Assembly (NCBI RefSeq): GCF_014905395.1
Contig: NZ_BNDT01000001.1
Span: forward strand, 372,001 to 436,000
DNA: 64,000 bases
Direction: 5' to 3'
Source of the DNA: Lactococcus taiwanensis
GTDB lineage: Bacteria; Bacillota; Bacilli; Lactobacillales; Streptococcaceae
This document shows positions 8,994-17,936 of the stretch, piece by piece. Under the pieces are notes generated by a model. It did no database searches and had not been told where the DNA came from. It worked only from the letters and a program-made list of their open reading frames with translations. Position numbers and translations under genes: made by a program. How positions within the stretch are numbered: position 1 is the stretch's first letter; the number at the start of each line of letters is the position of its first letter.

Positions 8994-10082
8994 ATGATGA
9001 AAAAAATATTAGGACTAGTTGCAGTAGGGGTGAGCCTGATTTCACTTAGTGCTTGTGGGAACAAAAGTGCTAAAGTAAAAGATACAAGAGATTTACTCAA
9101 AACGCCGCTTGAAAAAGACGTTACAACAATGGGAACTTTTGTTAAAGTCACTGTCTATGATAAAAATAAAGAAGCTGCTGTTGATCAAGCCTTGAAAATC
9201 CCTGTAACCTACAATAAATTAACAACAGTTAACCAGTCGGGATCTCAAATCGATCAAATTAATCAAAATGCTGGAGTTAAACCGGTCAAAGTTGATGCTG
9301 GTGTTTATGAACTGATTAAAGCTGGCTATCGTTATTCTGCTAAGGATTTAGGCTATGATATCACCATCGGTTCTTTGACAAGTCTTTGGAACATCGGTAT
9401 GGATAACGCCCGAAAACCCTCACAAAAGGAAATTGATCAAGTGCTTCCACTTATCAATTACAAGTATATTGAGTTTAATGATGAAGCGCATACTATTTAT
9501 CTGACAAAGCCATCAGTACGTTTAGACCTGGGTTCTATCGTTAAAGGATTTGTAGCGATGAAGATGGTGAACTCGCTCAAAGAAAACGGTGTGACAACTG
9601 GGATTGTCAACTTGGGTTCGAGTTCAATCTATGTGATTGGGCATTCTCCTCGGGGCGCTAGTGACCCTTGGAGTATCGGGATTAAAGATCCTAATGATCC
9701 AACGGGACAGCAAATGGGAATTCTAAAAGCAAGCAATCAACATGTGAATACATCAGGAATTTATGAACGTTATCTCGAGGTAGATGGCCATAAATACAGT
9801 CATATATTAAATCCAAAGACAGGTTATCCTTTTGAAAATGATATTGCTAGTATTACCTTACTTATCTCGGGGGAAGATCAGACCAATGGAGATGGCCTTT
9901 CTACCATGATTTATGCCATGGGTACGAAAAAGGGATATGAATACATTGAAAAAATGAAAAACGTTGAAGCTGTATTTGTTGATAAAGACAATAAAGTATA
10001 TCTGACCTCAGGTATAAAAGATCAATTTGAATTAACAGAAACAAAGACCTTCAAGATTGGAAATATCAACGACTTAAAATAA
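8994..10082 (+). CDS. apbE: FAD:protein FMN transferase, lipoprotein (ApbE)
   Basis: Mg-dependent flavinyltransferase that attaches FMN to Ser/Thr of exported proteins. In Gram-positives it serves extracellular electron transfer and related flavoproteins. The 362-residue protein has a lipobox SLSAC with Cys21, so it is anchored outside the membrane. Family motifs are DLGYDITIGSL (FDIT-type), LDLGSIVKG, NLGSSSIYVIG and TSGIYERY followed by HILNPKTGYP. The usual Gly-Gly of DLGGIAKG and NLGGNI is altered (DLGSIVKG, NLGSSS), but the overall match is good. Tandem ATGs at 8994 and 8997 both lack an ideal Shine-Dalgarno (AGG directly before the first). Confidence 0.93.
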   Translation: MMKKILGLVAVGVSLISLSACGNKSAKVKDTRDLLKTPLEKDVTTMGTFVKVTVYDKNKEAAVDQALKIPVTYNKLTTVNQSGSQIDQINQNAGVKPVKVDAGVYELIKAGYRYSAKDLGYDITIGSLTSLWNIGMDNARKPSQKEIDQVLPLINYKYIEFNDEAHTIYLTKPSVRLDLGSIVKGFVAMKMVNSLKENGVTTGIVNLGSSSIYVIGHSPRGASDPWSIGIKDPNDPTGQQMGILKASNQHVNTSGIYERYLEVDGHKYSHILNPKTGYPFENDIASITLLISGEDQTNGDGLSTMIYAMGTKKGYEYIEKMKNVEAVFVDKDNKVYLTSGIKDQFELTETKTFKIGNINDLK

Positions 10083-10109
10083 AACACTTGTTTTAGCAAG
10101 TGTTTTTTT
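10081..10109 (+). terminator. apbE terminator
   Basis: AAAACACTTG/CAAGTGTTTT stem with a 6-base loop and seven T, starting at the stop codon. Confidence 0.92.
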
Positions 10110-10474
10110 ATTGTGTAGGTATTATGCTTTAGTGGAGGAGTAAAAAATAATTGAATGTTATTATAAAAGATCTATGAAGGTGAATTTCACGAAACTTATT
10201 CTTTACTCAAAAATTGGAGGATAAAGTGAGTCATCTGATATATATTGCGGATTGAAATTACTCAAGCCATAATTACTAATTATTTAAATCATTTTTAGAG
10301 TTATTTCAAGTACAGTTACCTTGTGCCAGTGAATTTAGGCTCAATCTTTTAAGTGAGTAGAGAAGTGAAGAATGAAGATTAAAAAAATAAAAAGTCGATA
10401 TTATTCGACTTTTTTTGAACTAAAATATTAGATTTTTATGCAATAATGTATGTAACTTTATACGTAACAAATTA
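10110..10474. other. Intergenic region without recognisable gene
   Basis: AT-rich. It contains only tiny ORFs (for example a 16-codon ATG frame near 10172 and a GTG frame of nine codons with GGAGG near 10225). A bidirectional terminator-like hairpin lies at 10389-10417. Nothing else could be supported. Confidence 0.5.
10389..10417. terminator. Bidirectional terminator-like hairpin
   Basis: AAAAGTCGA/TCGACTTTT stem with A-rich and T-rich flanks. No gene directly upstream on either strand explains it, so it may end an unseen short transcript. Confidence 0.6.
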
Positions 10475-10621
10475 TTGACAAAATTTGAAAGTTAGTAGTA
10501 TAATCTCTTTAGTAGTTTATATGAAAAGGCTTGCATATAATAAGTGGGGGAATGGTATATTTTATTATATACATGCTGTCTTTATAAAAATACTAAATTT
10601 TTAAAAAAGGAGATTTACAAT
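10475..10621 (+). promoter_or_regulatory. Promoter and leader of secreted-protein operon
   Basis: Perfect TTGACA (10475-10480), 18-bp spacer, perfect TATAAT (10499-10504). The leader of about 110 bases holds two perfect inverted repeats, TTATATG/CATATAA (10517-10523 with 10534-10540) and GTATAT/ATATAC (near 10555-10572), before AAGGAG. Confidence 0.75.
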
Positions 10622-11263
10622 ATGAGAAAAATCGTTATATTCTTTGCAGCCTTATTTTTAGGTTTCCTTATGCCAGCGAATGCTATTGCTCAGGCTGATG
10701 CTATTTCCAGTTCTGCTGCTTTGATGGCACAAACAGATAAAGTATCAAAACTTAAAAATCCAACGACTAATAATCCTGAAGTAAAGCAACTTGAAAAAAT
10801 GTTAGCTCAATATAAGGTGACGGATTCCAGTTATTGGACTCCAGAAAATTCAGATTTAACTTCAAGAGGATATGGACAATGGCATGATTTGGGTGGCGGA
10901 TGGAAAGCTAGAGTTGATCGTCCAGCTGCTGGAGATGCTAAACCTCATGTTCATGTTGAAGGACACGGTAAGAGTGGGGCAGAGAATGTGGATGGTACCA
11001 ATTCACATGGATCAAACTTAGATAAAGCAGGCATTCCTAAGGGAGTTCAAAAGAAGGCTAAGGCTTTAAAGGATTACAAAAAAGGGCAAGATGATTTGAA
11101 AAAAGAAAAAGCGGCTAAATCTGAAATTAACAGACGGCACCTTAACTTAAAAAATCCTGCACAATTAGCAATAGCTATCGCCATCTTTATTTCCATTGTA
11201 GGCTTGGTTATTTTTGCACCTGAAAGCGCTCCAGCATGGGCAGCTCTTCTTGCAGCAATTTAA
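10622..11263 (+). CDS. Secreted toxin-like protein of unknown function
   Basis: I do not recognise a named family. The start at 10622 is preferred to an in-frame ATG at 10544 because AAAGGAG lies 10 bases upstream and a clear signal peptide follows (MRKIVIFFAALFLGFLMPANAIA). The 213-residue product has a central region with GQWHDLGGGWKARVD and PHVHVEGHG then DGTNSHG, a Lys-rich helical stretch (about 140-170) and a C-terminal hydrophobic segment ending in AALLAAI. The HVHV...DG...SHG pattern recalls C-terminal domains seen in some secreted polymorphic toxins; this is inference only. It is first in an operon with a soluble 148-residue protein, a typical place for an immunity partner. Confidence 0.7.
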   Translation: MRKIVIFFAALFLGFLMPANAIAQADAISSSAALMAQTDKVSKLKNPTTNNPEVKQLEKMLAQYKVTDSSYWTPENSDLTSRGYGQWHDLGGGWKARVDRPAAGDAKPHVHVEGHGKSGAENVDGTNSHGSNLDKAGIPKGVQKKAKALKDYKKGQDDLKKEKAAKSEINRRHLNLKNPAQLAIAIAIFISIVGLVIFAPESAPAWAALLAAI

Positions 11264-11274
11264 AAAGGAGAATT

Positions 11275-11721
11275 ATGAAATATTTTGTTGACCCCAATTC
11301 AGATGATAATACTTTATGGGATATTAAAGGATATGAGCAAAACGTTGAAGATTTAAAGGAGGTTTTAGGGACTAGCTATACTTTTTTCAAAAAAGGACTT
11401 CATGATTATTCATTAAAGATAGAAATTTATGAAAGCAGTCGAAAGAACGTAAAAGAAGTAGTGGCTAAATTAGTTTTCTATGACCCGTATGAAAAATCAT
11501 TCCAAACTCTTCTTTGTGAAAATACAAAAGTCATTAATATGAATTATGATGCTTCAAAGTATCTTTTTGCTGATAGTCAAAAGCTTGTGGAAGATGAAGG
11601 TTATGGGGAAATTTTAATTGGAGAAGTTCGGTTTGAAAACAAGTTACTAAACCTAGAATTGGAGTTGGTTTCTAAAACAAAGATTTATATCGCAGCTGAA
11701 CGGTTAGTAATGCAAAAATGA
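11275..11721 (+). CDS. Hypothetical cytosolic protein, possible immunity protein
   Basis: A 148-residue protein without signal peptide or membrane segment. It begins at the ATG preceded by AAGGAG (11265-11270) rather than at the in-frame ATG 11236, which lies inside the previous gene. The N-terminal part (MKYFVDPNSDDNTLWDIKGYE) and alternating beta-like segments suggest a small alpha/beta fold, but I recognise no family. It sits 11 bases after the secreted toxin-like gene and overlaps the next gene by ATGA, so the three are probably co-translated. A role as immunity partner is a guess from position. Confidence 0.7.
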   Translation: MKYFVDPNSDDNTLWDIKGYEQNVEDLKEVLGTSYTFFKKGLHDYSLKIEIYESSRKNVKEVVAKLVFYDPYEKSFQTLLCENTKVINMNYDASKYLFADSQKLVEDEGYGEILIGEVRFENKLLNLELELVSKTKIYIAAERLVMQK

Positions 11722-12904
11722 TAAGTTTTGAAAAAAATTTAATCAATTTAATCATGTTAGTTTTTATCGTATTTTTTCTATTGGCAGATAGCGGTAAAGT
11801 TAAAGCAGAAACCTTAACCGATGAAAAAACACAGACAACCAAAGCGATTGATGAAACGTCGGGACTGTTGGGAACCTGTCCATGGACGTTTCGTGATGGT
11901 ATTTTGAAAATAGATTCTGGAACTATTGATGGAGTTCGATTTCCAGATAATTGGTATTACTCAAACTATCAAGAGATAAAAGAAATTAATTTAATTGGTC
12001 CTATTGTAGCTCAAGGGTCTTGTTATGCACTTTTTGCTGGTTTTCCCAATTTAACAACAATTCAAGGAGTTCAATACCTTGATACTCATAATGCAACAAA
12101 TATGTATGAAATGTTTGCGAATGATTCCAAATTAGAAAACCTTGATTTGACAACATTTGACACTTCAAATGTTACAAACTTAACAGCAATGTTTGCCCAT
12201 GATGCTGCATTAAAGGTTTTGGATTTATCTTCTTTTGATACAAAACAGGTTTATAGCATGAAGGCTATGTTTGCGGGAGACGAGGGATTAAAGAGTCTTG
12301 ATTTGTCTAGCTTTGATATGAGAAAAAATGTCGGTACGTTAAATATGTTAGCCACTGGTGACTATCCCCCACAAGAATTAAAATTAGGAGCTAACGTTAT
12401 TTTAACTTCAGATATGAATCTTCCTGATCCTGAAGAAACAGATGTTTACACTGGCTTTTGGGAAAATGTTGGAGAAGGAAACGCCGAAGAACCAGCAGGT
12501 CAATATATTTATGATTCCTTTGATTTACTAACCTTATTTCAAGGTCAGAAAATGGCTGATACTTACGTATGGCAAAAAAATCAACAGAGTCCTCACTCCC
12601 AAGTTCCAGTGAAAAAGAAATTTCTCAATCAAAAGAAAATAACTTTTCTTCAGTTCTACCTAAACCTCAAAGTTTTTCTAAAAATAATCCTCAAAATATT
12701 GTATCAACAACTAAACAAAGTTCAAGTCAGAAAGCTACCACAAGCCTCCAAAGCCAGACACAGAATTATCAGATGAGAAAAGGTGAAAAAAATTTACTCC
12801 CAAGAACAGGAGAGAGTGATAATGATTTGATGTTATCAGGTTCGATAATTATTAATTGTTTACTTGACTTACTAGTGTTCAAAAAAATTTTTTTAGAAAT
12901 ATAA
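11718..12904 (+). pseudogene. BspA-type leucine-rich-repeat LPXTG protein, split by -1 frameshift
   Basis: The first frame (11718-12776) encodes a signal peptide ending near KVKA, a GTCPWTFRDGILKI segment and three BspA/DUF285-type repeats (MFANDSKLENLDLTTFDTSN and similar), then runs into an unrelated Lys/Leu-rich tail. From about 12573 the -1 frame instead continues a Ser/Thr-rich wall-spanning linker and ends with LLPRTGE and a hydrophobic segment (to 12904). The switch point is C followed by seven A (12573-12580). One more A, or -1 slippage there, restores a full wall-anchored protein of about 395 residues. It is either a frameshift mutation, a phase-variable tract or programmed slippage. 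It overlaps the upstream gene by ATGA. Confidence 0.8.
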
Positions 12905-13004
12905 ATAAAACTCATAGTGGTAAATTAAAATGAGATAAGAATGCAATTTCATGAGTAGGATGATAAATTAAGTAAGATACAACTATTTGAGGGAAAGAGT
13001 TAAT

Positions 13005-13034
13005 AATCATAGATTTCGGTCTATGGTTTTTTTT
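13005..13034 (+). terminator. Terminator after LRR surface gene
   Basis: CATAGA/TCTATG stem with a 6-base loop, then eight T interrupted by GG. It lies about 100 bases after the restored stop codon. Confidence 0.75.
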
Positions 13035-13039
13035 GCATC

Positions 13040-13300
13040 CATTTTTGGAAGCGAAATGGCATACTCCAAGAGATATTTTTGAGAAGGTTAAACTGGAAAT
13101 TTTCTAGGGACTAGACTTTTGAGTAATGGCAGCAGGATTTTCCCCTAGTTTATGGACTGGTTGAAGCGGATCATAATGGTGATTGCTCGCTTAATTGTTT
13201 TATGCGAAGCTCAGATGCTTCGGAGTGGTTTAAAAAGGCTGAAGCGACCTTATACAAGGTAAAATTTTGGAACTTTTTAAATTTTAGAGCAAATTGTTTT
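13040..13300 (+). pseudogene. Possible decayed gene fragment
   Basis: Protein-like stretches appear in different frames of the same strand: FLEAKWHTPRDIFEKVKLEIF near 13044, then LVEADHNGDCSLNCFMRSSD followed by ASEWFKKAEATLYK near 13157-13256. Stops and frame changes separate them and no start or Shine-Dalgarno is present. I do not recognise the ancestral protein. The rest of the 12905-13508 gap shows nothing further. Confidence 0.25.
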
Positions 13301-13508
13301 TTGTAAAAAAGCTCAGAAATTTAAGGTTTTAGTCCTTTTGTGTTGCGCTCAGTTATATGGTTTAAAATAATATTTTTAGTCGTTATTAAATATGCTTAAA
13401 CTTGGGGTTTAAATTAAAATGAAGAATGAAATGAAATAAACGCAGCGTTATTTTTACATATAAAATAATGTTGCACCCAAAAGCTTTATTCTTACTTTTG
13501 CAATCATT

Positions 13509-13537
13509 TTGACTAGTTGCTTAAAGAATGCTACAAT
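13509..13537 (+). promoter_or_regulatory. srtA promoter
   Basis: TTGACT (13509-13514), 17-bp spacer, TACAAT (13532-13537), about 30 bases before the start codon. Confidence 0.75.
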
Positions 13538-13571
13538 TGAGAAAAGAAGTCAAGAGACGAGGAAGTGCTAA

Positions 13572-14318
13572 ATGAAGAAGAGAACAAGCGGTAAAAAGAA
13601 AAAAGGGAACTGGCTCATTAATTTACTGATTTTAGTACTTTTTATTGTAGGGTTGGTCTTGGTATTTAATAAACCCATAAGAAATATGATGATTGCTACC
13701 AAAAGTAATCAGTATCAGTTAAGTCAAGTCACACCTGAAAAAATTGAAAAAAATAAAGAAGCTAAAGCCAGTTTTGATTTCGATGCGGTGCGTTCTGTAG
13801 ATTTTCAAGCTGTTGTTTCTAGTCAATTTGATAAGCAACCTCTACCAGTAATCGGAGGGGTTGCTATTCCTGATTTAGGCATCAATCTTCCAATTTTTAA
13901 GGGTGTAGGGAACACTTCCTTACTCTATGGGGCAGGAACGATGAAGGAAGATCAAGTAATGGGTCAAGGAAATTATACATTAGCCGGACATAATATGACA
14001 GGTTTTACGTCTGATCTTTCAATTTTGTTTACTCCACTTGAAAAAGCAAAAAATGGGATGATGATTTATGTAACGGATAAAAATAACGTGTATGCTTATA
14101 AAATTGATAAAATTAATGTGGTAACGCCAGAGCATGTGGAAGTTCTTGACGACACGCCTAATCAAAAAGAAATTACACTAGTGACCTGTGCAGATGCAGA
14201 AGCAACCCATCGGATTATTGTGCATGGTACTTACGTCAGCACAACAGCTTTTTCAAAAGCTTCCAGTTCAGTCACTCAGGCCTTTGAAAAAAAATACAAT
14301 CAAATCAAAAACTTTTAG
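13572..14318 (+). CDS. srtA: Class A sortase
   Basis: Membrane-bound transpeptidase that cleaves LPXTG motifs and joins surface proteins to the peptidoglycan cross-bridge. The 248-residue protein has a basic N-terminus, one transmembrane segment (about residues 15-35) and the sortase barrel with His140 in TLAGHNM, Cys206 in TLVTCAD and Arg214 in HRIIVHG. It is the only sortase in the window and would serve the LPXTG proteins at 4201 and 11718. GAGG lies 8 bases upstream of the ATG. It is monocistronic with its own promoter and terminator. Confidence 0.95.
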   Translation: MKKRTSGKKKKGNWLINLLILVLFIVGLVLVFNKPIRNMMIATKSNQYQLSQVTPEKIEKNKEAKASFDFDAVRSVDFQAVVSSQFDKQPLPVIGGVAIPDLGINLPIFKGVGNTSLLYGAGTMKEDQVMGQGNYTLAGHNMTGFTSDLSILFTPLEKAKNGMMIYVTDKNNVYAYKIDKINVVTPEHVEVLDDTPNQKEITLVTCADAEATHRIIVHGTYVSTTAFSKASSSVTQAFEKKYNQIKNF

Positions 14319-14323
14319 TGCTG

Positions 14324-14350
14324 AAAGCAATCTATGAAAGATTGCTTTTT
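14324..14350 (+). terminator. srtA terminator
   Basis: 10-bp stem AAAGCAATCT/AGATTGCTTT with a short loop and a T run. Confidence 0.9.
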
Positions 14351-14384
14351 CTATTTTCTCAGTTATTTTTTGTCGTCCAAAATA

Positions 14385-14393
14385 TGCTATAAT
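14385..14393 (+). promoter_or_regulatory. pcrA extended -10 promoter
   Basis: TGCTATAAT; the -35 box is weak. It gives a leader of about 25 bases with a TAGGAG Shine-Dalgarno. Confidence 0.65.
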
Positions 14394-14422
14394 TAAAAGT
14401 GATTTTCAGCTAGGAGAATAAA

Positions 14423-16699
14423 ATGAATCCATTATTACAAGGAATGAACGAAAAACAAGCAGAAGCGGTCAAAACTACAGAAGGGCCTTTATTAATTATG
14501 GCAGGAGCTGGTTCAGGTAAGACTCGTGTCTTAACCCATCGAATTGCTTACTTAATTGATGAAAAAATGGTTAATCCTTGGAATATTTTAGCGATTACCT
14601 TTACAAATAAAGCGGCAAAAGAAATGCGGGAGCGTGCTTTATCACTTACTCCAAGAGCACAAGATACATTAATTGCGACCTTTCACTCCATGTGTGTACG
14701 AATTTTAAGACGTGATGCTGACCATATTGGCTATAATCGTAATTTTACAATTATAGATCCAGGGGACCAAAAATCGTTGATGAAACGAATTTTGAAGGAA
14801 GCGAATTTAGATCCTAAGAAATGGGAGCCCAAAGGGCTTTTAAATGCGATTTCAAATGCTAAAAATGATTTGTTAGATGAATCAGCATATGAAGCTCAGA
14901 CAAACGCTAGACATCCCTATGAAATGGTTGTTGCACGTGTTTATAAGATTTACCAAAAAGAATTACGAAAAGCAGAATCAATGGATTTTGATGATTTAAT
15001 CATGCAGACATTGCGTCTTTTTGATGAAAATCCAGATGTTCTTGCCTACTATCAGGGGAAATTTCAATATATTCATGTGGATGAGTATCAAGATACTAAC
15101 CATGCACAATATCAGTTGGTGAAACTTTTAGCCAGTCGTTTTCAAAATATCTGTGTTGTTGGGGATGCGGATCAATCAATCTATGGTTGGCGTGGCGCAG
15201 ATATGCAAAATATCTTAGACTTTGAAAAAGATTATCCCAAAGCTAAAGTGGTTTTGCTTGAAGAAAATTACCGCTCAACAAAAACAATTCTTGATGCGGC
15301 AAACAACGTCATAAAAAATAATTTAAAACGCCGACCAAAAGAACTTTGGACGCAAAATGATGCTGGAGATAAGATTATTTATTTCCGTGCTGGAAATGAA
15401 CAAGAAGAAGCAAATAAGGTTTCTGAAATTATCACATCAGGTATTCGTTCCGGACGTTCTTATGCTGACTATGCTGTGCTTTATCGGACAAATGCTCAGT
15501 CTCGGACAATTGAAGATTCTTTTGTTAAATCTAATATTCCTTATACAATGGTTGCGGGAACGAAATTCTACTCACGTAAGGAAATTCGTGATGTTATTGC
15601 TTACTTAAATGTAGTAGCAAATCCAGCAGATAATATGAGTTTTGAACGAATTGTTAATGAACCTAAACGAGGAGTCGGTCCAGGGGCATTAGAAAAATTA
15701 CGTCGTTTTGCTGACAGTCGTGGACTTTCTTTAGCAGATTCAAGTTTTGATATTATGTTATCCGATATTCGTGGAAAAGCGGCCGGTGAAATTTACAATT
15801 TAGCTCTTACTTTTGATTTATTAAGAACGCACGCTGAAACTTACACCATTACAGAATTAGTCGAAGAAATGTTGGAGCGTACTGGCTATGTCAAAGCTTT
15901 ACAAATGATGCCAAGTATCGAAAATCAAGCACGAATTGAAAATATTGAAGAATTCTTGTCAGTAACTAAAGGATTTGATGAAAAATCAGAAATTCCTCTA
16001 GATGAAGAAACAGGAGAGCCAATTACTGAAACTGGTTTAGATAAGTTGAGCCGTTTCCTTAACGAAGTTAGTTTGCTTTCTGAAACAGATGCTTATGAAG
16101 AAGAATCTGACCAAGTAACCATGATGACCCTGCATGCGGCAAAAGGTTTGGAATTTCCAATTGTCTTCCTAATTGGAATGGAAGAAAACATTTTTCCTTT
16201 ATCACGGGTAAATGAAGACATTGATGAATTGGAAGAAGAACGTCGTTTGGCTTATGTTGGAATTACACGGGCAGAAGAAACGCTTTACTTAATGAACGCC
16301 AATCAACGTGTGCTTTATGGGAAGACGAACTATAATCGTCCCAGTCGCTTTATTTCGGAAATTGACGATGAGTTGCTTGATTATACTGGTATTGCTCGTA
16401 AAGCAAATTCAAGCTTCAATGCTTCTTATAAATCGGGTGGTTTTGCTACAGGACGCTCGATGTCAGATGCTTTGCACCAGCGTAAAGCAGTGATTAATCC
16501 TACAGCAGCTCAAACAACAATAGATCAATCTTCAACAGAAGATTGGCAAATCGGTGATACAGCAGTTCACCGCAAATGGGGCGAAGGTCTGGTATTGGCT
16601 GTCTCAGGAACTGGAAAAAATATGGAACTTAAAATTAATTTTCCTGAGGTTGGGATGAAGCGTTTATTAGCCGCAATGGCACCTATAGAAAAGAAATAA
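14423..16699 (+). CDS. pcrA: ATP-dependent DNA helicase PcrA
   Basis: UvrD/Rep-family superfamily 1A helicase unwinding DNA 3' to 5' in excision repair, fork restart and rolling-circle plasmid replication. At 758 residues it has the expected length. Motifs in order: Walker A GAGSGKT (28-34), the Ia region AITFTNKAAKEMRER, Walker B/DExx DEYQDTNHAQ (about 219), GDADQSIYGWRGAD, and late motifs TLHAAKGLEF and RRLAYVGITRAEE. The C-terminal domain with WQIGDTAVHRKWGEG matches the PcrA RNA-polymerase-interaction Tudor-like fold. Confidence 0.97.
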   Translation: MNPLLQGMNEKQAEAVKTTEGPLLIMAGAGSGKTRVLTHRIAYLIDEKMVNPWNILAITFTNKAAKEMRERALSLTPRAQDTLIATFHSMCVRILRRDADHIGYNRNFTIIDPGDQKSLMKRILKEANLDPKKWEPKGLLNAISNAKNDLLDESAYEAQTNARHPYEMVVARVYKIYQKELRKAESMDFDDLIMQTLRLFDENPDVLAYYQGKFQYIHVDEYQDTNHAQYQLVKLLASRFQNICVVGDADQSIYGWRGADMQNILDFEKDYPKAKVVLLEENYRSTKTILDAANNVIKNNLKRRPKELWTQNDAGDKIIYFRAGNEQEEANKVSEIITSGIRSGRSYADYAVLYRTNAQSRTIEDSFVKSNIPYTMVAGTKFYSRKEIRDVIAYLNVVANPADNMSFERIVNEPKRGVGPGALEKLRRFADSRGLSLADSSFDIMLSDIRGKAAGEIYNLALTFDLLRTHAETYTITELVEEMLERTGYVKALQMMPSIENQARIENIEEFLSVTKGFDEKSEIPLDEETGEPITETGLDKLSRFLNEVSLLSETDAYEEESDQVTMMTLHAAKGLEFPIVFLIGMEENIFPLSRVNEDIDELEEERRLAYVGITRAEETLYLMNANQRVLYGKTNYNRPSRFISEIDDELLDYTGIARKANSSFNASYKSGGFATGRSMSDALHQRKAVINPTAAQTTIDQSSTEDWQIGDTAVHRKWGEGLVLAVSGTGKNMELKINFPEVGMKRLLAAMAPIEKK

Positions 16700-16722
16700 T
16701 TTAAATTTGGGGTAGAGGAATA

Positions 16723-17190
16723 ATGACTTATCACGAGCTCGAAAGAGTCGAGTTAACAAACATGTGCGCCATCATTGACGAAAAAAATAAAAAAGTTTTG
16801 GTACAGGAACGTAAAAAAACGTGGCCGGGTGTTGCTTTCCCAGGAGGACATGTCGAAAAGGGTGAGGCGATCGTTCCATCAACAATTCGTGAAATAAAAG
16901 AAGAAACTGGATTAGATATCAAAAATTTAAAACTCTGTGGGATTAAAGATTGGTTCGAGCCTGATAAAGACAGAAGATATATGGTTTTTCTTTATGCTAC
17001 TACAGAGTTTTCAGGGGAATTAATTGATGAAACATCTGAAGGAAAAGTATTTTGGCATGAAATCAATGGCTTGGAGCAACTTAACTTAGCGAGTAGTTTT
17101 TCAGAAATGGCCGAAATGATGCTCCGTTGTACCTATAATGAATTTATCTATGAAATTAAAGGGTCAGTGTGGGAGAAAAAATTCTTTTGA
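16723..17190 (+). CDS. NUDIX hydrolase (MutT/8-oxo-dGTP diphosphatase-like)
   Basis: A 155-residue cytosolic NUDIX protein. The NUDIX box occupies residues 42-64 (GHVEKGEAIVPST then REIKEETGL) and contains all expected Mg-binding glutamates. The MCAIIDEKNKKVLVQERKK start and the GIKDWFEPDKDRRYMVF middle resemble the group annotated as 8-oxo-dGTP diphosphatases, which cleans oxidised nucleotides. The true substrate is unproven. It lies 23 bases after pcrA and just ahead of tag, so it could form a small DNA-maintenance group with them. Confidence 0.85.
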   Translation: MTYHELERVELTNMCAIIDEKNKKVLVQERKKTWPGVAFPGGHVEKGEAIVPSTIREIKEETGLDIKNLKLCGIKDWFEPDKDRRYMVFLYATTEFSGELIDETSEGKVFWHEINGLEQLNLASSFSEMAEMMLRCTYNEFIYEIKGSVWEKKFF

Positions 17191-17234
17191 ATTTGCATAA
17201 TTTTAATTATGTTAAATGATGGAAAGGAGTTTGT

Positions 17235-17810
17235 ATGACAACAAAAATAAGGTGCCAATGGTGTCTTTCATCTGATAGAATGGTTGATTATCACGATACT
17301 TATTGGGGAGTTCCTTTGCACGATGATCGGGAACTTTTTGCCAAACTGATTTTAGACATCAACCAAGCAGGTCTTTCTTGGTCAACAATCTTAAACAAGC
17401 AAGAAAATTTCTATAAAGCTTTTGATGACTTTGAGATAAGAAAAGTAGCTGCCTATGATGAGTTGAAAGAACAAGAACTTTTACAAAATTCCGGGATTAT
17501 CCGTAATAAGCTGAAAGTAAAAGCAGCTATTAATAATGCACAACGTGTACTGGAAGTGCAAAAGGAATTTGGATCATTTGATGCTTACATCTGGTCATTC
17601 ACAAAAGGTAAAGTTCAACAACATCATATTGAGGACGGAGAGGTGACGCCAGCTACAAGCGAACTTTCTGATCGTATGAGCAAAGATATGAAAAAACGTG
17701 GATTTAAATTCACAGGTTCCACGGTGATTTATGCGTTTTTACAAGCAGTCGGGGTGATCAATGATCACGTAAAAACCTGTTTTAGATATGCCGAATTATC
17801 AGGCAAATAA
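17235..17810 (+). CDS. tag: DNA-3-methyladenine glycosylase I
   Basis: Base-excision enzyme that removes 3-methyladenine from alkylated DNA. The 191-residue protein has the Tag zinc-snap residues Cys7, His20, His178 and Cys182 with the same 13-residue first spacing as the E. coli enzyme. The segments HDTYWGVPLHDDRELFAKLI, GLSWSTILNKQENF and FKFTGSTVIYAFLQAVGVIN are typical. AAAGGAG precedes the ATG. Its terminator is built from a copy of the dispersed palindrome. Confidence 0.96.
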   Translation: MTTKIRCQWCLSSDRMVDYHDTYWGVPLHDDRELFAKLILDINQAGLSWSTILNKQENFYKAFDDFEIRKVAAYDELKEQELLQNSGIIRNKLKVKAAINNAQRVLEVQKEFGSFDAYIWSFTKGKVQQHHIEDGEVTPATSELSDRMSKDMKKRGFKFTGSTVIYAFLQAVGVINDHVKTCFRYAELSGK

Positions 17811-17811
17811 A

Positions 17812-17842
17812 AAATTACTGACGAGTTGGTCAGTAATTTTTT
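17812..17842 (+). terminator. tag terminator built on the dispersed element
   Basis: AAAAAATTACTGAC/GTCAGTAATTTTTTT: a stem of about 14 bp with a 6-base loop and a T run. Confidence 0.92.
17818..17833. repeat. CTGAC-N6-GTCAG element after tag
   Basis: Exact copy with spacer GAGTTG; the arms extend to TTACTGAC/GTCAGTAA and form the terminator stem. Confidence 0.92.
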
Positions 17843-17866
17843 TAAGCTTAATGAAAGCTAGATACT

Positions 17867-17895
17867 TTGAAAAAATGCTGAAATTTCAGTATAAT
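17867..17895 (+). promoter_or_regulatory. Promoter of Ser-rich protein gene
   Basis: TTGAAA (17867-17872), 17-bp spacer, TATAAT (17890-17895). Confidence 0.75.
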
Positions 17896-17936
17896 GACAC
17901 TATAAAGGATATATTTTTTGAAAAAGGGAGGCCCAT

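Noticed and set aside
12569-12904. Separate ORF with LPXTG tail
   Set aside because: No Shine-Dalgarno, and it continues the upstream LRR gene after a single -1 shift at A7, so it was treated as part of that gene.
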